A stretch of 64,000 nucleotides of DNA, taken from NCBI GenBank assembly GCA_028710895.1, contig JAQTTH010000001.1:62001-126000 (forward strand), given 5' to 3'. Below the pieces are notes generated by a model that did not search any database, was not told the origin of the DNA, and was given only the letters and a program-made list of their open reading frames with translations. Within the stretch, counting starts at the first letter, position 1. Every line of letters starts with the position of its first letter. Positions 33,177 to 41,703 of this stretch are shown here, piece by piece. Source of the stretch: Paludibacter sp. (GTDB lineage: Bacteria > Bacteroidota > Bacteroidia > Bacteroidales > Paludibacteraceae). The position numbers were made by a program, and so were the translations under genes.

Positions 33177-36100
33177 TTAGTTCTTCAAAAATTTACTCAC
33201 ATCGTCGCCAACGCGAATAAAATAAACACCGGCTAATAATCCGGATACATTTACAACCGTAGCTTTACCACTTTGAATCATCTTACTTGTGAGATCAGAA
33301 ATCTCATAATCTGTTGGTTCGGCAGCTATCGTCAATTTGCTATGAACGGGGTTTGGAAAGATTTTGAAACCTTTTTTTTTTGCAGGAACCTGTTTGATAC
33401 CGGTTGAGGTCGGAACATTCAGACCAAACGAATAGGTACCGGATTTAAGCTCGTAAACAGCTTTTCCATTCTCTTTTTTCACAAAAGTTACCCCCTCTGC
33501 ATTTTGAGCCGGCACCGAACCTTCGTAAACAACATCAGCAGCATCCGATAACGGTAAATAAAGCGTTGCAGTTGTATTGGCCGGTACGGTTGCTGTATAC
33601 GACAGATTGCCATCCGCCCGTGTTACCCAGGCACTCTTAATAGAGCCATAATACGATTTAAAGTTGGCATCAACAGAAGAAATGCGTTCCTGACCCTGAG
33701 GCAATGTGGTACGATTATCCGGATTTGGTTGCAAAATAAAATGCTTGAAACCGGGAGTTGATTCATCGGCCTCGATACCACCCATAAAACGATACATCCA
33801 TTCCGAAACCGCTCCATAAGAATAGTGATTGAATGAATTCATACTCACTTCGTGGAATCCGTTTTCGATAGTATAAGAATCCCAACGCTCCCAAATGGTG
33901 GTAGCTCCCTGATCGATACTATATAACCAAGACGGATTACCGCGTTGAAGCAACAGATTATACGCTGTACCTGTAGCACCAAACTGACTCAAGGTCTGAT
34001 TCAGAATACCTGTTCCAATAAATCCGGTACTGAGTTTATTCCCATTGGTAGCAATTTTTTGTGTAAGGAATGTTATGCCGTTATTTTTGGCAACATCATT
34101 CGGGAATAAGTCGAGCTTTAATGCTAATAAATAAGCCGTTTGCGACGTTTGCTTCAATGTTCCATCCGCATTGACAAAGCGTGTTTGAAATTCTGCTTTA
34201 ATCTTCGTATACAGGTTGGCATAATTTGTACTTTTCACATCGTAGGTATCACCACTTACCTGACTTAAAGCTTTAGACATTTTCGACATCAATTGAGCTG
34301 AATAGGCATAATAGCATACGCTTATATAGCGTTTATCCATGGCTTCATACGCCACCCAATCGCCAAAATCCGTTCCGGCGCCATTGTATAAATAGCCACT
34401 ACCTGCTTGTGCTGCCAGGAAAGCCATGTATTTTTCCATTGCTGCATAATTTTCGGCAATAATACCGGCATCGTCGTACATCAAATACACATTCCACGGA
34501 ACAATAATACCTGCTTCGGCCCAGGCTCCCTGACCAAAGCCACCCCAAACGATAGGAGCTGTACTCGGAAATGCGCCATCACTGCGTTGACTGTCTCTCA
34601 TATCGCCCATCCATTTATGGAAGAACGAAGCTACATCGGCATTATAGGCTGCTGCTTTTGAGAAAATCTGTGTATCACCGGTCCATCCCAGACGCTCGTC
34701 ACGTTGTGGACAGTCCGTGGTTACGCTCAGGAAATTACTGCGTTGACCCCAAATCACATTACTGTATAATTTGTTAACAAGAGCACTGCTCGATTTAAAT
34801 GTTGAGCCTTCTTCGGTTGCAGAACCTACAACTTCGGCAATCATAGATTGAATTTCAACATCGTCGCTTGCCGACACTTCGCAGTACCTAAACCCAAAGA
34901 ATGTGAGATTGGGATTAAATGTTTCCCCACCTTCGGCACCTTTAAAGGTATAGTTTATTGTAGCTTTTGCCGTACGGAAATTGGCTGTGTATAAACTTCC
35001 GGCAGGACCATCGTTACCTCTTGATAAAGCACCGTTATCATTGAGCATTTCGCCAAAACGAATTTTTATTTTTGTTCCGGAGGCCGATTTGGCTGTAAAT
35101 TTTGCCCATCCGGCCATATTCTGACCAAAATCGTAGATAGCAGTTTGTCCCTTTTTGAGTTGAACTGTTCCGTTTCCGTTTATAACATTGCTTGTATTAA
35201 TAGCTCCGTAAGTTTGTCCATTGGCTTTGCTGCCATCATAAACAGTAATGCTCACAGGTTGAATGTTCAGCTCCGGACGAACCTGAATTGTAGGACCCAC
35301 AAAAGCCTTTATTTTGCCACTGAAACCGGTAAAAGCAGCAGTTTGAAGCCAATTCGAGTCATCAAATTCTACAGTTTTCCATCCGCTTTCCTTACGGGCA
35401 TCATAGGTTTCGCCGTTGTAAATATCAGCCATTCTTACCGGACCTGTCGAAGCAGTTAACCAGGTAGGATCAGTAACAATTGTTTTAGTCGATCCATCGG
35501 TGTATTGAATTACAAGTTTCGCAATAAAACTCAGCTCCTGATTGCCGTACTGCCCATGAGCAATTACGCCATTCCACCAACCACTGGCTACATGAGCCCC
35601 AATCACGTTTGCGCCCGATTGCAACAGGGTTGTTACATCGTACGTTGAGTATTGAACCGATTTGTTATATTCAGTCCAGCCCGGTTTCAGTTCGTCGTAA
35701 AGCACCTTACCATCTTCGGTAGGTGTGCCTACCCGGTTTCCGTTTATAAACAAATCGTAAACGCCAAGTGCCGAAGTATATATTTTAGCCGACAGAACAT
35801 CAGCATCTAAATTAAACTTCGTTCTGAACATCGGAATACCGGTTGAGACTCCCTGAAGCACACGCAAGTCACTTGCTTTGGCAATCATTTTTAGTTTTAC
35901 GTTGCCCGCAACAGTAACTGTATCGGCATCTTCGAACGGATTTGTACCGCTCTCGAAGTTTTCGGAAAATGCAACTACCGGCTCAAGAGCTCCTGTAGAA
36001 GCGTTTGGCACATAATTAGTCAGAACAACATTGTCATACAAAGCTATTTCATCCGTACTGTTGTCACCATTATAAGCCCTGAAACCTACAAAACCATTCT

Positions 36101-37424
36101 TTAGCGTTGCGCTCACATCGTTGTACGTATCAACCAAAACGCCATCAATATAGGTTTTGATGACATTGTTATCAACATCAATTTTCACATGTCTTTCTTT
36201 ACCAATCAAATCTGCCTTGCTATAAAAAGCTCCTATCGAAACCTCGCTTGTAACAGGATTATTCGCTGTAAAAATATGTCGTCGGATAAGCGGATAAGTT
36301 TGATCCTTTGTGTTTATCGACCACATATACATATTGGCGGCATCTTTCGCCGCGAAAAGTATCCCTGCATTCTGATTTAGCAGAGTCATATCCGTTTCCA
36401 GTGTAAATTTGGCAGGTGCAGGACGTTGCCACGAAATGGAATTGGTGTTTACAAGTAACCGACCACCAACTACCGATCCCTGTGTAAAAGGCAAAGCCGA
36501 CGCATTGCTGAAGTTTTCTTCAAACAGCGTTTTCTCAGTTCCCGCATCCATTGTTGTCACTTTTATATTATCGTACGAAGCCGACTCGATGGTAGTACTT
36601 GTTTCGGCTTGTGCCGACCGAAAACCAAGGTTTCCGTAACCATAATTTCCACCTCTGGGGTTTACCCTGTCGGCATCAATCAGGATATTATTGATATAGG
36701 TAGAGGCTTTATCTCCCTTCACTTCTATCCGAAGCGTGTAGGTTACTCCCTTTTTAATATCTACAAGCGAGGTTATATCCTTATTTTCGTGACAAATAGC
36801 GCCTCCGTTCAACCACGAGTGCGGACGAAAGCGGGTTCTACCTGTTTCAATATTAATTTGCCACATAAAGAAATTGCTTCCATCCTTTGCAGCAAAGCAT
36901 GGTCCGGCAGCAATATCATTGAGCTGAAAGTCCATGCTGATTGTATAATCTGTAAACGTAGTTGCAGTAGCCGTTTCACCCTGTTTCAGCGTTGTGGCTT
37001 TAATCCATTTGGCAGCTCCCCAACCGGAATCCAGCAAGCCTGTTTCAAAAAAAGCTGTTTGTGTCGACGATATCTTTGTGCTGTTATTGTCCCAAACATC
37101 CACGTGCCAGTAATAGCGGGTGGAAGGAGCCAAAGCAGTGCCAGCATACAAGTTGTTCACCGATTTATCCGAAACAACTTTGCCCGAAGTCCACACAGGA
37201 GTACTTCCTGCTTTATCCGATGTGATTGTTATTTCGTAGGCTGTTTGTTTGGCACCCCGTTCGGTGGCAGCAAGTTCCCAACTAAACCGGGGAGTTTTCA
37301 CGTCAATACCAATGGGGTTGTGAAGGTATTCGGTGCGAAGATTTTTTACTTCGGGCCTGGTTTGCCCTACAAGAGTAATTGAAAAACTGAGGATGACTCC
37401 TAAAGCAAATGCGAGTTTTTTCAT
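33177..37424 (-). CDS. Secreted alpha-L-rhamnosidase (GH78) with type IX secretion domain
   Basis: The 1415-residue exported enzyme should release L-rhamnose from rhamnogalacturonan or other rhamnosides. After a signal peptide come an N-terminal beta domain ('LRTEYLHNPIGIDVKTPRFSW'-type start near 29), two similar inserted lectin-like domains (about 155-290 and 300-470; both contain 'FAAKD...MW'), the rhamnosidase N domain ('GVYDLFINGNRVG'), and an (alpha/alpha)6 catalytic domain with 'CPQRDERLGWTGD' near 905, where the acidic residues include the general acid. A C-terminal beta domain and a type A sorting domain ('FKIFPNPVHSKLTI', about 1340 onward) follow. It fits pectin use together with the galacturonate locus. 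Confidence 0.93.
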   Translation of the reverse strand: MKKLAFALGVILSFSITLVGQTRPEVKNLRTEYLHNPIGIDVKTPRFSWELAATERGAKQTAYEITITSDKAGSTPVWTSGKVVSDKSVNNLYAGTALAPSTRYYWHVDVWDNNSTKISSTQTAFFETGLLDSGWGAAKWIKATTLKQGETATATTFTDYTISMDFQLNDIAAGPCFAAKDGSNFFMWQINIETGRTRFRPHSWLNGGAICHENKDITSLVDIKKGVTYTLRIEVKGDKASTYINNILIDADRVNPRGGNYGYGNLGFRSAQAETSTTIESASYDNIKVTTMDAGTEKTLFEENFSNASALPFTQGSVVGGRLLVNTNSISWQRPAPAKFTLETDMTLLNQNAGILFAAKDAANMYMWSINTKDQTYPLIRRHIFTANNPVTSEVSIGAFYSKADLIGKERHVKIDVDNNVIKTYIDGVLVDTYNDVSATLKNGFVGFRAYNGDNSTDEIALYDNVVLTNYVPNASTGALEPVVAFSENFESGTNPFEDADTVTVAGNVKLKMIAKASDLRVLQGVSTGIPMFRTKFNLDADVLSAKIYTSALGVYDLFINGNRVGTPTEDGKVLYDELKPGWTEYNKSVQYSTYDVTTLLQSGANVIGAHVASGWWNGVIAHGQYGNQELSFIAKLVIQYTDGSTKTIVTDPTWLTASTGPVRMADIYNGETYDARKESGWKTVEFDDSNWLQTAAFTGFSGKIKAFVGPTIQVRPELNIQPVSITVYDGSKANGQTYGAINTSNVINGNGTVQLKKGQTAIYDFGQNMAGWAKFTAKSASGTKIKIRFGEMLNDNGALSRGNDGPAGSLYTANFRTAKATINYTFKGAEGGETFNPNLTFFGFRYCEVSASDDVEIQSMIAEVVGSATEEGSTFKSSSALVNKLYSNVIWGQRSNFLSVTTDCPQRDERLGWTGDTQIFSKAAAYNADVASFFHKWMGDMRDSQRSDGAFPSTAPIVWGGFGQGAWAEAGIIVPWNVYLMYDDAGIIAENYAAMEKYMAFLAAQAGSGYLYNGAGTDFGDWVAYEAMDKRYISVCYYAYSAQLMSKMSKALSQVSGDTYDVKSTNYANLYTKIKAEFQTRFVNADGTLKQTSQTAYLLALKLDLFPNDVAKNNGITFLTQKIATNGNKLSTGFIGTGILNQTLSQFGATGTAYNLLLQRGNPSWLYSIDQGATTIWERWDSYTIENGFHEVSMNSFNHYSYGAVSEWMYRFMGGIEADESTPGFKHFILQPNPDNRTTLPQGQERISSVDANFKSYYGSIKSAWVTRADGNLSYTATVPANTTATLYLPLSDAADVVYEGSVPAQNAEGVTFVKKENGKAVYELKSGTYSFGLNVPTSTGIKQVPAKKKGFKIFPNPVHSKLTIAAEPTDYEISDLTSKMIQSGKATVVNVSGLLAGVYFIRVGDDVSKFLKN

Positions 37425-37626
37425 TCTATAAAATCAATTTAAAGTTAATGTGATTATTGCCGGAAATTATGCTGCAACAACCGCGTGAAAGCAGCATTAA
37501 ATAATATGAGAATAGTTTGTTTGTCAAAACAAATTCTCCTTTACAAAAATAGGCAGTAATCGAAGAAATTTTATGAAATAATAGTTCAAAAAAAGACATT
37601 TACAGACCAATAATCCCAACTATTTA

Positions 37627-38028
37627 ATGCCAACTATACAATAGCAAATGGCATCTAAACAATAGCGGAAACCAACTCAACACATCGGAATGACAACTCA
37701 ACACATCGAGATGACGTCTCAACACATCCGAATGACAACTAAACATATCGGAATGACAACTAAACACATCGGGATAACGTCTCAACACATCGGGATGACA
37801 ACTAAACACATCGGGATGACAACTAAACACATCGGGATGACGTCTCAACACATCGGAATGATATCTAAACACATCGGAATGACAACTAAATATATCGGGA
37901 TGACAACTCAACATATCGGGATGACGTCTCAACACATCGGGATGACAACTAAACACATCCGAATGACAACTAAACACATCGGAATGACCTCTCAACACAT
38001 CGGGATGACCTCTCAACATATCAGGTGA
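37627..38028. repeat. 21-bp tandem repeat array
   Basis: Sixteen contiguous 21-bp units run from 37690 to 38025, preceded by two or three decayed units from about 37627. The consensus is ATGACAACTAAACACATCGG plus one base; variants change AACTA to GTCTC or CTCTC. Because the period is a multiple of three, frames stay open on both strands, including a 112-codon plus-strand frame of MTTKHIG/MTSQHIG heptads ending in TGA at 38026-38028, and a minus-strand frame. There are no spacers, so it is not a CRISPR array. Function is unknown. Confidence 0.9.
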
Positions 38029-38131
38029 AAATTTTATGATTATCGAGTCCTTAATTATATAGATCAGGTCATTCCTGATAAGCAGGCTGCCTATTTTTTA
38101 TTGAATTTACAAAAAATAGTGGCAGAAATGG

Positions 38132-38162
38132 TTGGTCGTGTTAAATAGGTTATTTATCTTTG
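38132..38162 (+). promoter_or_regulatory. Promoter of the caspase-like gene
   Basis: TTGG at 38132-38135 and TATCTTTG at 38155-38162 are separated by 19 bp. Transcription would start about 80 bases before the gene. Confidence 0.6.
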
Positions 38163-38248
38163 GGGGCGAAAGATATTAAGATACTCCTATAGTGAATATA
38201 TGGGTGATACGGATATATTAGAGTTAGGGATAATTTAAAAAAAATACA

Positions 38249-39994
38249 TTGGAACAGAAAAGATTGGCACTATTAATTGGAGTCTCTAATTACAAGAATG
38301 CGACTAAATTAAAAAATCCATTGAATGATGTAAATTCGATGGCTAATGTCTTGTCGAAACTCGGCTTTGAAATCAAAACTTGTAAAGACGTTTCATTCCA
38401 GGGATTTAAAATGGCTTTAAATGATTTTGCTGTTAAGCTTAATGACTATGAAGTAGGATTATTCTATTTTGCTGGTCATGGACTTCAAGTGAAAGGAAAA
38501 AATTATTTAGTTCCATCTGATGCTAATCCAATAAATGAAAACCAAGTTGAATTCGATTGTATTGATGCAAATCAAATTTTATCATTAATGAGTTCCGCAA
38601 ATAACCATACAAACTTAATCATATTAGATGCGTGTCGAAATAATCCTTTTGAAAGGTCTTGGCAACGATCTTTGACAGTTCAAGGGCTATCATATATGAG
38701 TGCTCCATACGGAACATTGATTGCATATTCTACGGCTCCAGACAAAACAGCATCAGATGGAGAAGGTGATAATGGGCTATACACATCAGTTCTCGTCGAT
38801 GAAATTCTATCTCCAAACTTGACAATTTTACAAGTTCTACAAAATGTTAGAACTAAACTTATTCAGATTTCTCATGGAGATCAAGTACCTTGGGAATCAA
38901 CATCTTTACTAAATGATTTTGTATTCAATGACAATAGGTATTTTTCAATATCTACTTTTTGTCAATCAGTTTTATATAGTCATGACCGAGATATTGTATT
39001 AAATAACCTAAGATTGAATCTTTGGGACTTAAATAAGATCTCTAAATTGGGAATTCCAATGAATAAAGAAGACAAAGAAGCTGGAGTGATTGAAATTTAC
39101 TACAAAAACAAACTAGATTATTTTAGTATATTTAATGAAATAGAAATTCATATCTACAAAAATGGAGAAAGAGATTACAATCTCTTTTCATCAACAAAAG
39201 ATGCTACTAGAATTTATGCAATCGCCCAAGAGCTATTTAATAAGTTGGGAGGAGGATTATATGATGATGAAAGGTCTGCTACATTCCGGGAATTTGACAA
39301 AATCAAAAATATTGCTAAAGGAAAGGCAAGGCTGCCAAGAGATCAATGTTTCACTCTTTGGTATTTTGAAAATGTCACTTTTAGCTTGAAGTATTTAATA
39401 TCACCTAAGAAGCAATTCGTTTTTAAGACGAATATCAAACCAAACAAAAGGATTATTAAAAGGACTATAAATGAGCTATTAGTGAATGATTATTATTCTC
39501 TTTTACCAACTTCAATTGCGATTAAACCAGAAGAAGAGAAATATGAAGGGAAATTTGTAGACCATTATATTTCCCTTGAAAATCCTGAGTTTAATTTTTT
39601 TGACCAAGTAATAGTAAGATTATTTACGGCAACCAAAACAGAAAAAACATCAAGTAATATCTTTTTGAGTAATTCGAAAAAAACAGAAACGAATGTTCTT
39701 TATATTAGCAATTTAATAGCTCAAATAACCTCAATATATGGAGCTGATGAATCTGGTCAGGGTTACTTAACAGGCTACGAAGAACTTGATATTAAAAACA
39801 AAAGATATTGGTCAGGGAGAAAATGGGATTTAAATATACAGCATCAAATTTATGATCTTTATAGTAATGGTGAAGAAATGCTTTACGGTATTCACTTAAG
39901 TTACGATGATGAAATTAATAGTATTGAATTATGTATTATTGGGTATGAAAGCTTTCTTGAATTTTTAAATCGAGAAAAAAATACAAACCCCTAA
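38249..39994 (+). CDS. Caspase-family (C14) protein with uncharacterised C-terminal half
   Basis: The N-terminal 220 residues form a caspase/metacaspase-like peptidase domain: 'LALLIGVSNY' (strand 1), the catalytic His77 in 'FYFAGHGLQ' and Cys129 in 'LILDACRNNP', then 'LIAYSTAPDKTASDG'. The remaining 360 residues match nothing I recognise; one stretch ends in a hydrophobic 'SIELCIIGYESFLEFLNRE'. No signal peptide is present. The start is a TTG at 38249, needed to keep strand 1; the next ATG would delete it. Bacterial caspase-like proteins act in programmed death, defence or signalling, but no sensor or partner gene is beside it. Confidence 0.88.
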   Translation: MEQKRLALLIGVSNYKNATKLKNPLNDVNSMANVLSKLGFEIKTCKDVSFQGFKMALNDFAVKLNDYEVGLFYFAGHGLQVKGKNYLVPSDANPINENQVEFDCIDANQILSLMSSANNHTNLIILDACRNNPFERSWQRSLTVQGLSYMSAPYGTLIAYSTAPDKTASDGEGDNGLYTSVLVDEILSPNLTILQVLQNVRTKLIQISHGDQVPWESTSLLNDFVFNDNRYFSISTFCQSVLYSHDRDIVLNNLRLNLWDLNKISKLGIPMNKEDKEAGVIEIYYKNKLDYFSIFNEIEIHIYKNGERDYNLFSSTKDATRIYAIAQELFNKLGGGLYDDERSATFREFDKIKNIAKGKARLPRDQCFTLWYFENVTFSLKYLISPKKQFVFKTNIKPNKRIIKRTINELLVNDYYSLLPTSIAIKPEEEKYEGKFVDHYISLENPEFNFFDQVIVRLFTATKTEKTSSNIFLSNSKKTETNVLYISNLIAQITSIYGADESGQGYLTGYEELDIKNKRYWSGRKWDLNIQHQIYDLYSNGEEMLYGIHLSYDDEINSIELCIIGYESFLEFLNREKNTNP

Positions 39995-40136
39995 CGCTCT
40001 TAGTCCAAGTATCGCAGACAAAACTAACCATGGTTCAAGTTTGAGCGAAGCGGGAACTTGGACTGGACACCAAAGTGCAAATATATAAACCTGGAAGAAA
40101 AAGGGTAACGCCAAATGCCCATAGATTCGGTCGTTA
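39992..40136. repeat. Structured intergenic repeat copy A (attC-like)
   Basis: The repeat proper starts at 39999 with CTTAGTCCAAGTAT and extends to about 40104. AGTCCAAGT (40002-40010) pairs perfectly with ACTTGGACT (40056-40064), with nested TCGC/GCGA and AAACT/AGTTT pairs and a central AACCATGGTT palindrome, so it folds as an imperfect hairpin with bulges. TAACG at 39992 (and again at 40106) faces CGTTA at 40132, resembling the inverted outer boxes of integron attC sites. No integrase gene is in the window. Confidence 0.5.
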
Positions 40137-40162
40137 TCAGCAAAACAAAAGCATAATTCAAA

Positions 40163-40864
40163 ATGAAAAAATTTACATTAAATATATTGACAATTATTCT
40201 ATTGTGTAGTTGTGACAATTCAAGGTGGGAAACTATTAATGGTAATGGAATAAATGATGATCCCAAAACAATTGATAATGTGATTTATTTTGAAAATGAA
40301 AATAACGGACTTGTAGGTGGCTATACTTTAGTTAAGGACAAAAATGCTAAGACAGAAGATGGTTTCGTTTTAGTCCCAACTTTATTTTTAACTAATGACT
40401 GTGGTAAAAACTGGAAAGAAGTAAAATTTGATCCTAATCTTAGGGCTTCTGTGGACAACGCATATTTACATGGCGACACACTTATTTGCCAATTAGACTC
40501 TTTAATTTTATTCTCGACAGACAAAGGAAATAGGTTTCAAACAATAAATAACTCACTGAAAAGAAACAAAATTGTCGACCATTATTTCAAAGCAAATATA
40601 TACAATATAAAAGATCATGACTTTCTTTTCAATGAGAAGAAATACTATATTAAAGAACGCTATCAAAATGACATTGCAATTGTAATTGTTTGTTACGGTG
40701 AAAAGACTTTAACCGATTATTACTTTGTTTCGTTTGATAAAGGAAATACTTGGACATTCTTACAAGATTTATTTGGTGACAATAGAGCAAGATATTTATT
40801 TGAAGATAAGTTTTTATATTGCTATGCCTTTCCATTTGGACTTCAACGACTAAAACTGAAATAA
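40163..40864 (+). CDS. Lipoprotein with BNR-like repeats, unknown function
   Basis: The 233-residue product has a lipoprotein signal (MKKFTLNILTIILLCSC, lipobox LLCSC). The mature part has motifs of the type 'LFLTNDCGKNWKEVKF', 'LFSTDKGNRFQTINN' and 'FVSFDKGNTWTFL', that is, three Asp-box (BNR)-like repeats suggesting a small beta-propeller or a fragment of one. It may be surface-exposed. The coding region is AT-rich like its neighbours, and it sits between copies A and B of the intergenic repeat. Confidence 0.75.
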   Translation: MKKFTLNILTIILLCSCDNSRWETINGNGINDDPKTIDNVIYFENENNGLVGGYTLVKDKNAKTEDGFVLVPTLFLTNDCGKNWKEVKFDPNLRASVDNAYLHGDTLICQLDSLILFSTDKGNRFQTINNSLKRNKIVDHYFKANIYNIKDHDFLFNEKKYYIKERYQNDIAIVIVCYGEKTLTDYYFVSFDKGNTWTFLQDLFGDNRARYLFEDKFLYCYAFPFGLQRLKLK

Positions 40865-40883
40865 TGCTCTGCTGCTAACCTCA

Positions 40884-40963
40884 CTTAGTCCAAGTATTGG
40901 AGAGAGGAAACTAACTCAGGTTCAAGTCTGAGAGAAAACATATAAATTTGGAAGAAAAATGGG
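40884..40963. repeat. Structured intergenic repeat copy B
   Basis: Starting with CTTAGTCCAAGTAT at 40884, it aligns with copy A through 'AAACTAAC', 'GGTTCAAGT', the 'CATATAAA' segment and 'TGGAAGAAAAA'. It lacks the segment carrying the second long arm. CTCAG...CTGAG forms a local hairpin. Its end overlaps the beginning of the next gene. Confidence 0.6.
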
Positions 40964-40967
40964 AAAG

Positions 40968-41549
40968 ATGAAAAAACTAAAATACATATTTATGATTTCT
41001 ATATTAGGACTTTTATGCTGTAAAACCAACACTAAAATAGCCGAAAAAAAGACTGACACTGGAGTGGAATTTGAATATAAGCCGACTAAAGCAGCATTCT
41101 CAGATTTTCAAACTATTATTATTCCTAAAAATCCAAACAATTCTTATAGCAGAGAAAATGTGAGTAAACTAATCGACTATTTGTCCAAACAAGTCATAAA
41201 CAAAGAAATTAATCTATCTATTGACTCCTCAGTTAGTTTTGTTGACTGTGGACAAGAATTTGAAAAAGTCTTTTGTCCAAATTGTGGGAAAGAAATTGAC
41301 CTGGACTTTTGGCACGAATTAATGGAGAAAGCAAGTGCAAATGATTTTTCAGACTTGACAATTCAAACTAAATGTTGTAACACTTCGACAAATTTAAACT
41401 CACTTAGATATATTGCTGACTGTGGGTTTGCGAAATCAAAAATAATTATTTACGATCCAGAAACAAGAAAAATAAACCAAAACGAACTACTTGTAGGCAT
41501 AAAAAGGATTTGTGGTTTTGACTCTAAAATTATCAAGACACACTATTGA
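40968..41549 (+). CDS. Lipoprotein of unknown function with a zinc-ribbon-like cysteine cluster
   Basis: The product of about 193 residues begins MKKLKYIFMISILGLLCCK, a lipoprotein signal. An ATG three codons earlier (40959) lies inside the intergenic repeat and is less likely. The mature part includes 'CGQEF...VFCPNCGKEID' and 'TKCCNTS', which could form a zinc-binding or disulfide cluster. I recognise no family. It is AT-rich and sits between repeat copies B and C. Confidence 0.65.
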   Translation: MKKLKYIFMISILGLLCCKTNTKIAEKKTDTGVEFEYKPTKAAFSDFQTIIIPKNPNNSYSRENVSKLIDYLSKQVINKEINLSIDSSVSFVDCGQEFEKVFCPNCGKEIDLDFWHELMEKASANDFSDLTIQTKCCNTSTNLNSLRYIADCGFAKSKIIIYDPETRKINQNELLVGIKRICGFDSKIIKTHY

Positions 41550-41566
41550 CGGGAAATGCACCCCTT

Positions 41567-41594
41567 CTTAGTCCAAGTATAGGAAACGAAACTA
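41567..41594. repeat. Structured intergenic repeat copy C (truncated)
   Basis: CTTAGTCCAAGTAT (41567-41580) continues for about 14 bases like copies A and B, to 'GAAACTAA', and then diverges. It is followed at about 41601-41640 by a second repeat containing TCTGTAAATTCT and TCAGTAAATTCTG. Confidence 0.6.
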
Positions 41595-41703
41595 ATTATA
41601 ATTCTGTAAATTCTAAAATTCAGTAAATTCTGATTCAGACAGTTTATCCTCACTGCCCACGATTGCGTCATATGGCATAAAAAAAGAAAGAAAAAAAGAA
41701 GAG

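Larger units (their letters stand above)
37425..38248. other. 824-bp intergenic region with tandem array and caspase-gene promoter
   Basis: The rhamnosidase upstream region (37425-37620) is AT-rich without a clear promoter. It is followed by the 21-bp tandem array and then by the promoter and leader of the caspase-like gene. Confidence 0.6.

Noticed and set aside
36609-37382. 257-codon open frame antisense to the rhamnosidase gene
   Set aside because: It lies entirely within the well-supported GH78 gene and shows no motif of its own.
37690-38028. Array at first sight similar to a CRISPR, or a real 112-residue repeat protein
   Set aside because: The units are contiguous 21-mers with no spacers and no cas genes nearby. 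Open frames on both strands follow automatically from a period divisible by three, so the frame is not evidence of a protein. I list it as a repeat only.
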